A stretch of DNA of 21,117 nucleotides from NCBI RefSeq assembly GCF_001186125.1, contig NW_014039404.1, forward strand, positions 1-21,117, given 5' to 3'. This DNA comes from Sphaeroforma arctica JP610. Lineage: Eukaryota; Opisthokonta; Ichthyosporea; Ichthyophonida. The notes beneath the pieces were generated by a model. The model had not been told where the DNA came from. It saw only the letters and a list, made by a program, of their open reading frames with translations, and did no database searches. The translations under genes were made by a program, and so were the position numbers. Each line of letters begins with the position of its first letter. Position 1 is the first letter of the stretch. Of this stretch, positions 19,145 to 21,117 are shown piece by piece.

Positions 19145-19440
19145 CTTAAACATCATAAACTGATTTGTTTCCTCGTTGCATCGAAACACGGGACTAACAT
19201 TGAGGATTGCAGGACAAGATACAAATTGACCGAATGAGTGGGAATGCGGGTACCTGCGGTGTTTTATTTTTGCGGCTATAAAAAGAGTCGCGAGTTTGTT
19301 AGACTGGTTGAACAGTTCGCCAACTAGGCGAATAAACCTGGTTTTTATCGCAAAGCTGAAGAGTGAGGTGATACATAAACATTGATATCTGCTTCTGATT
19401 TGTTTTTGCATAAGATACGAAAACGATTAGTGCTTTAACA
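19145..19440 (-). other. Upstream part of the LDLa gene, exons unresolved
   Basis: A 124-residue frame (19411-19037) covers this stretch but runs out of frame with the LDLa exon. A good donor, CGCAG/GTACCC, is at 19254/19253, yet joining it to the acceptor at 19145 puts a stop just upstream. The true first exon and signal peptide are therefore not identified. Confidence 0.35.
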
Positions 19441-19449
19441 ACTTTAGCT

Positions 19450-19671
19450 ATGCCACAGACCCATGTACATCTTACATACGTGCATCTTTCGGTTGCATCG
19501 AATGGGTATCAACTCCAGCTAAGACTCTGTATATTGACTATACAGGTACTATGGGTGAACTTTCTAATGAGCAGCATTGTACAAATCTTTACACAGTACT
19601 ATGAATGCATACAATACCAAAAAAACACCCAAATCATGTTCATGGATACAGATTCTCTCCCAAGTGCGTAA
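19450..19671 (+). mobile_element. Possible Polinton-type family B DNA polymerase fossil
   Basis: The end of a 73-residue frame reads IMFMDTDSL, matching the catalytic YxDTDS-type motif of protein-primed family B polymerases. It is preceded by an aromatic FTQYYECI segment at the spacing where Polinton polymerases have FHYxxI. Only this short piece is seen, so it is a small broken relic at most, and no other Polinton genes or terminal repeats were found. Chance similarity is a real alternative. Confidence 0.35.
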
Positions 19672-19889
19672 AATTTTCAGTAGTATTCACGAATTGTGAA
19701 TTCATACCATAAAAATGAGTATGTATATGTGTACCTATAAGCACGAATGTAGTAAACGAAAACAAAAACTACAAAAAAAACCGCACATAAACATTCAACT
19801 GAAATATAAAATGATGGGAACACTGCATCAATATGTCAATACACATATACACATACTATACAAACACAAACACAGGCAAATACACTCAA

Positions 19890-21117
19890 ACATAGACTAA
19901 CAAAAAGATAATTATATATATATATATATAAATATATATCGCAAACACATATATATATTTATACCTATATATATATATATATATATACATATAGAAGCCT
20001 ACTAAGGTAAAGAAATAGATGTAAATGAACATAGAAAAAGGAATACGAATACAAAAACAAAATAATAAACGTAAGATCTATATATATATATATATATACA
20101 ATTATATATACATATACATATATATATATATAAATATAAACACACACAAACACACACACACACATGCACACGCACACGCACACGCACACCATATATATAT
20201 ATATAAATATAGAAATAACTAAAATAATACATATACACATATGCATACACACATACACACATATATATAACAATATAATAATAATATAAATATAAATATA
20301 TATAACAGCACATATTTAAATGTACAGTTACATATATGCATATATCTATATCTATATCTACTTCTATATTTATATATATATATATATATACATACAAATG
20401 AATATGTATAAGTTTACATTTAGGTATATGTATCATATATACATGTATATATATACATACATACATATACAATAAAATATATATACGTACACACACACAC
20501 ATACACACATACACATAATGAGACACATTCATACACACATTTATACATACATACGTACAAATTTATACATACATAAAGACATACATACATACATACATAC
20601 ATTATATATATATATATAGATATATATATATATACATATTATATATATATATATACATATATATATATGTATAGATATATAGATATTTACTAAAACATAA
20701 AAATACAGAAATATTGTATATATACAAACATATATCTATACATACATACATTCAAACATATAATATAGTATATAATAATAAGAATAATAAGGATATATCC
20801 TATATAATAATAAATATATACATATATAAGTATATGTATATATGAATTTTTTAAAAGATGAATTTTTTTTTGAAAGATGAAAACTTAATATATATGCAAA
20901 TTATGCTATATATATGTATATATACAAAAGAATAGTATAATAAAATATATACAATAAAATATAGAAACATATAGCAATTACGAAACATTGTAATAATAAT
21001 AATAATCATACTCATACTCATAATATATATATATATATATACGGACACAGATACAGACAAAGGTAAGCATATATATATATATATATATAGATAGATATAG
21101 ATATACTATTATACTAC
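19890..21117. repeat. Long compound microsatellite block
   Basis: About 1.2 kb are dominated by (TA)n, (CA)n including CACACG variants near 20140-20190, (TACA)n near 20450-20600, and TATC/TAGA-type runs, with little unique sequence between. The frames called here (Tyr/Ile/Cys/Val repeats) are translations of these repeats, not genes. The block continues off the right end. Confidence 0.95.

Noticed and set aside
19965-20602. Long minus-strand frames of Tyr, Ile, Cys and Val repeats (102 and 178 residues)
   Set aside because: They are direct translations of TA, CA and TACA microsatellites and have no independent coding signal.

Overview
The window looks like nuclear DNA of a unicellular eukaryote. 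It has short spliceosomal introns (about 50-67 nt in the best gene, longer in another), long AT/AC/TACA microsatellite tracts, decayed Ty1/copia retrotransposons, a secreted Ser/Thr/Pro-rich mucin-like protein and an ER-type glucosidase II beta domain. A protist near the animal lineage, such as an ichthyosporean, would fit, but nothing in the sequence settles this.

Layout. Positions 1-650 are microsatellite and AT-rich DNA with no gene. Positions 650-2030 hold a minus-strand coding-like tract, best in a 150-residue ORF. Positions 2060-2320 carry a minus-strand copia RNase H fossil. Positions 2370-3090 hold a duplicated plus-strand segment and a 152-residue ORF. Positions 3100-4840 have uncertain ORFs only. 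Positions 4850-6920 are a broken minus-strand coding tract of unknown identity. Positions 6920-8780 show nothing firm. Positions 8790-12250 are a decayed plus-strand Ty1/copia element (gag, protease and integrase regions, no reverse transcriptase seen) with a 20-N assembly gap and a repeat-flanked stretch inside it.

The better-preserved host genes lie in the right half. On the minus strand, 12310-13504 gives a coherent five-exon gene of 319 residues with consensus short introns and no recognised family, with a telomere-like motif 140 bp upstream. On the plus strand, 15244-16968 is an intact single-exon gene for a 574-residue secreted protein: signal peptide, six-Cys head, mucin-like stalk, then a glycine-stepped repeat domain that looks like a beta-solenoid. 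Converging on it from the minus strand, 17541-19144 contains exons of a glucosidase II beta-like gene with two exon-encoded Cys-Asp-Cys LDLa-type modules and an unusual N-terminal extension. At 19450-19671 a short plus-strand ORF carries a family B DNA polymerase-like DTDS motif, possibly a Polinton fossil. From about 19700 to the end the sequence is almost pure simple repeat.

No operon-like cooperation is expected or seen. The two best host products (mucin-like protein and LDLa protein) both look secretory-pathway related, but their adjacency is not evidence of a shared function.
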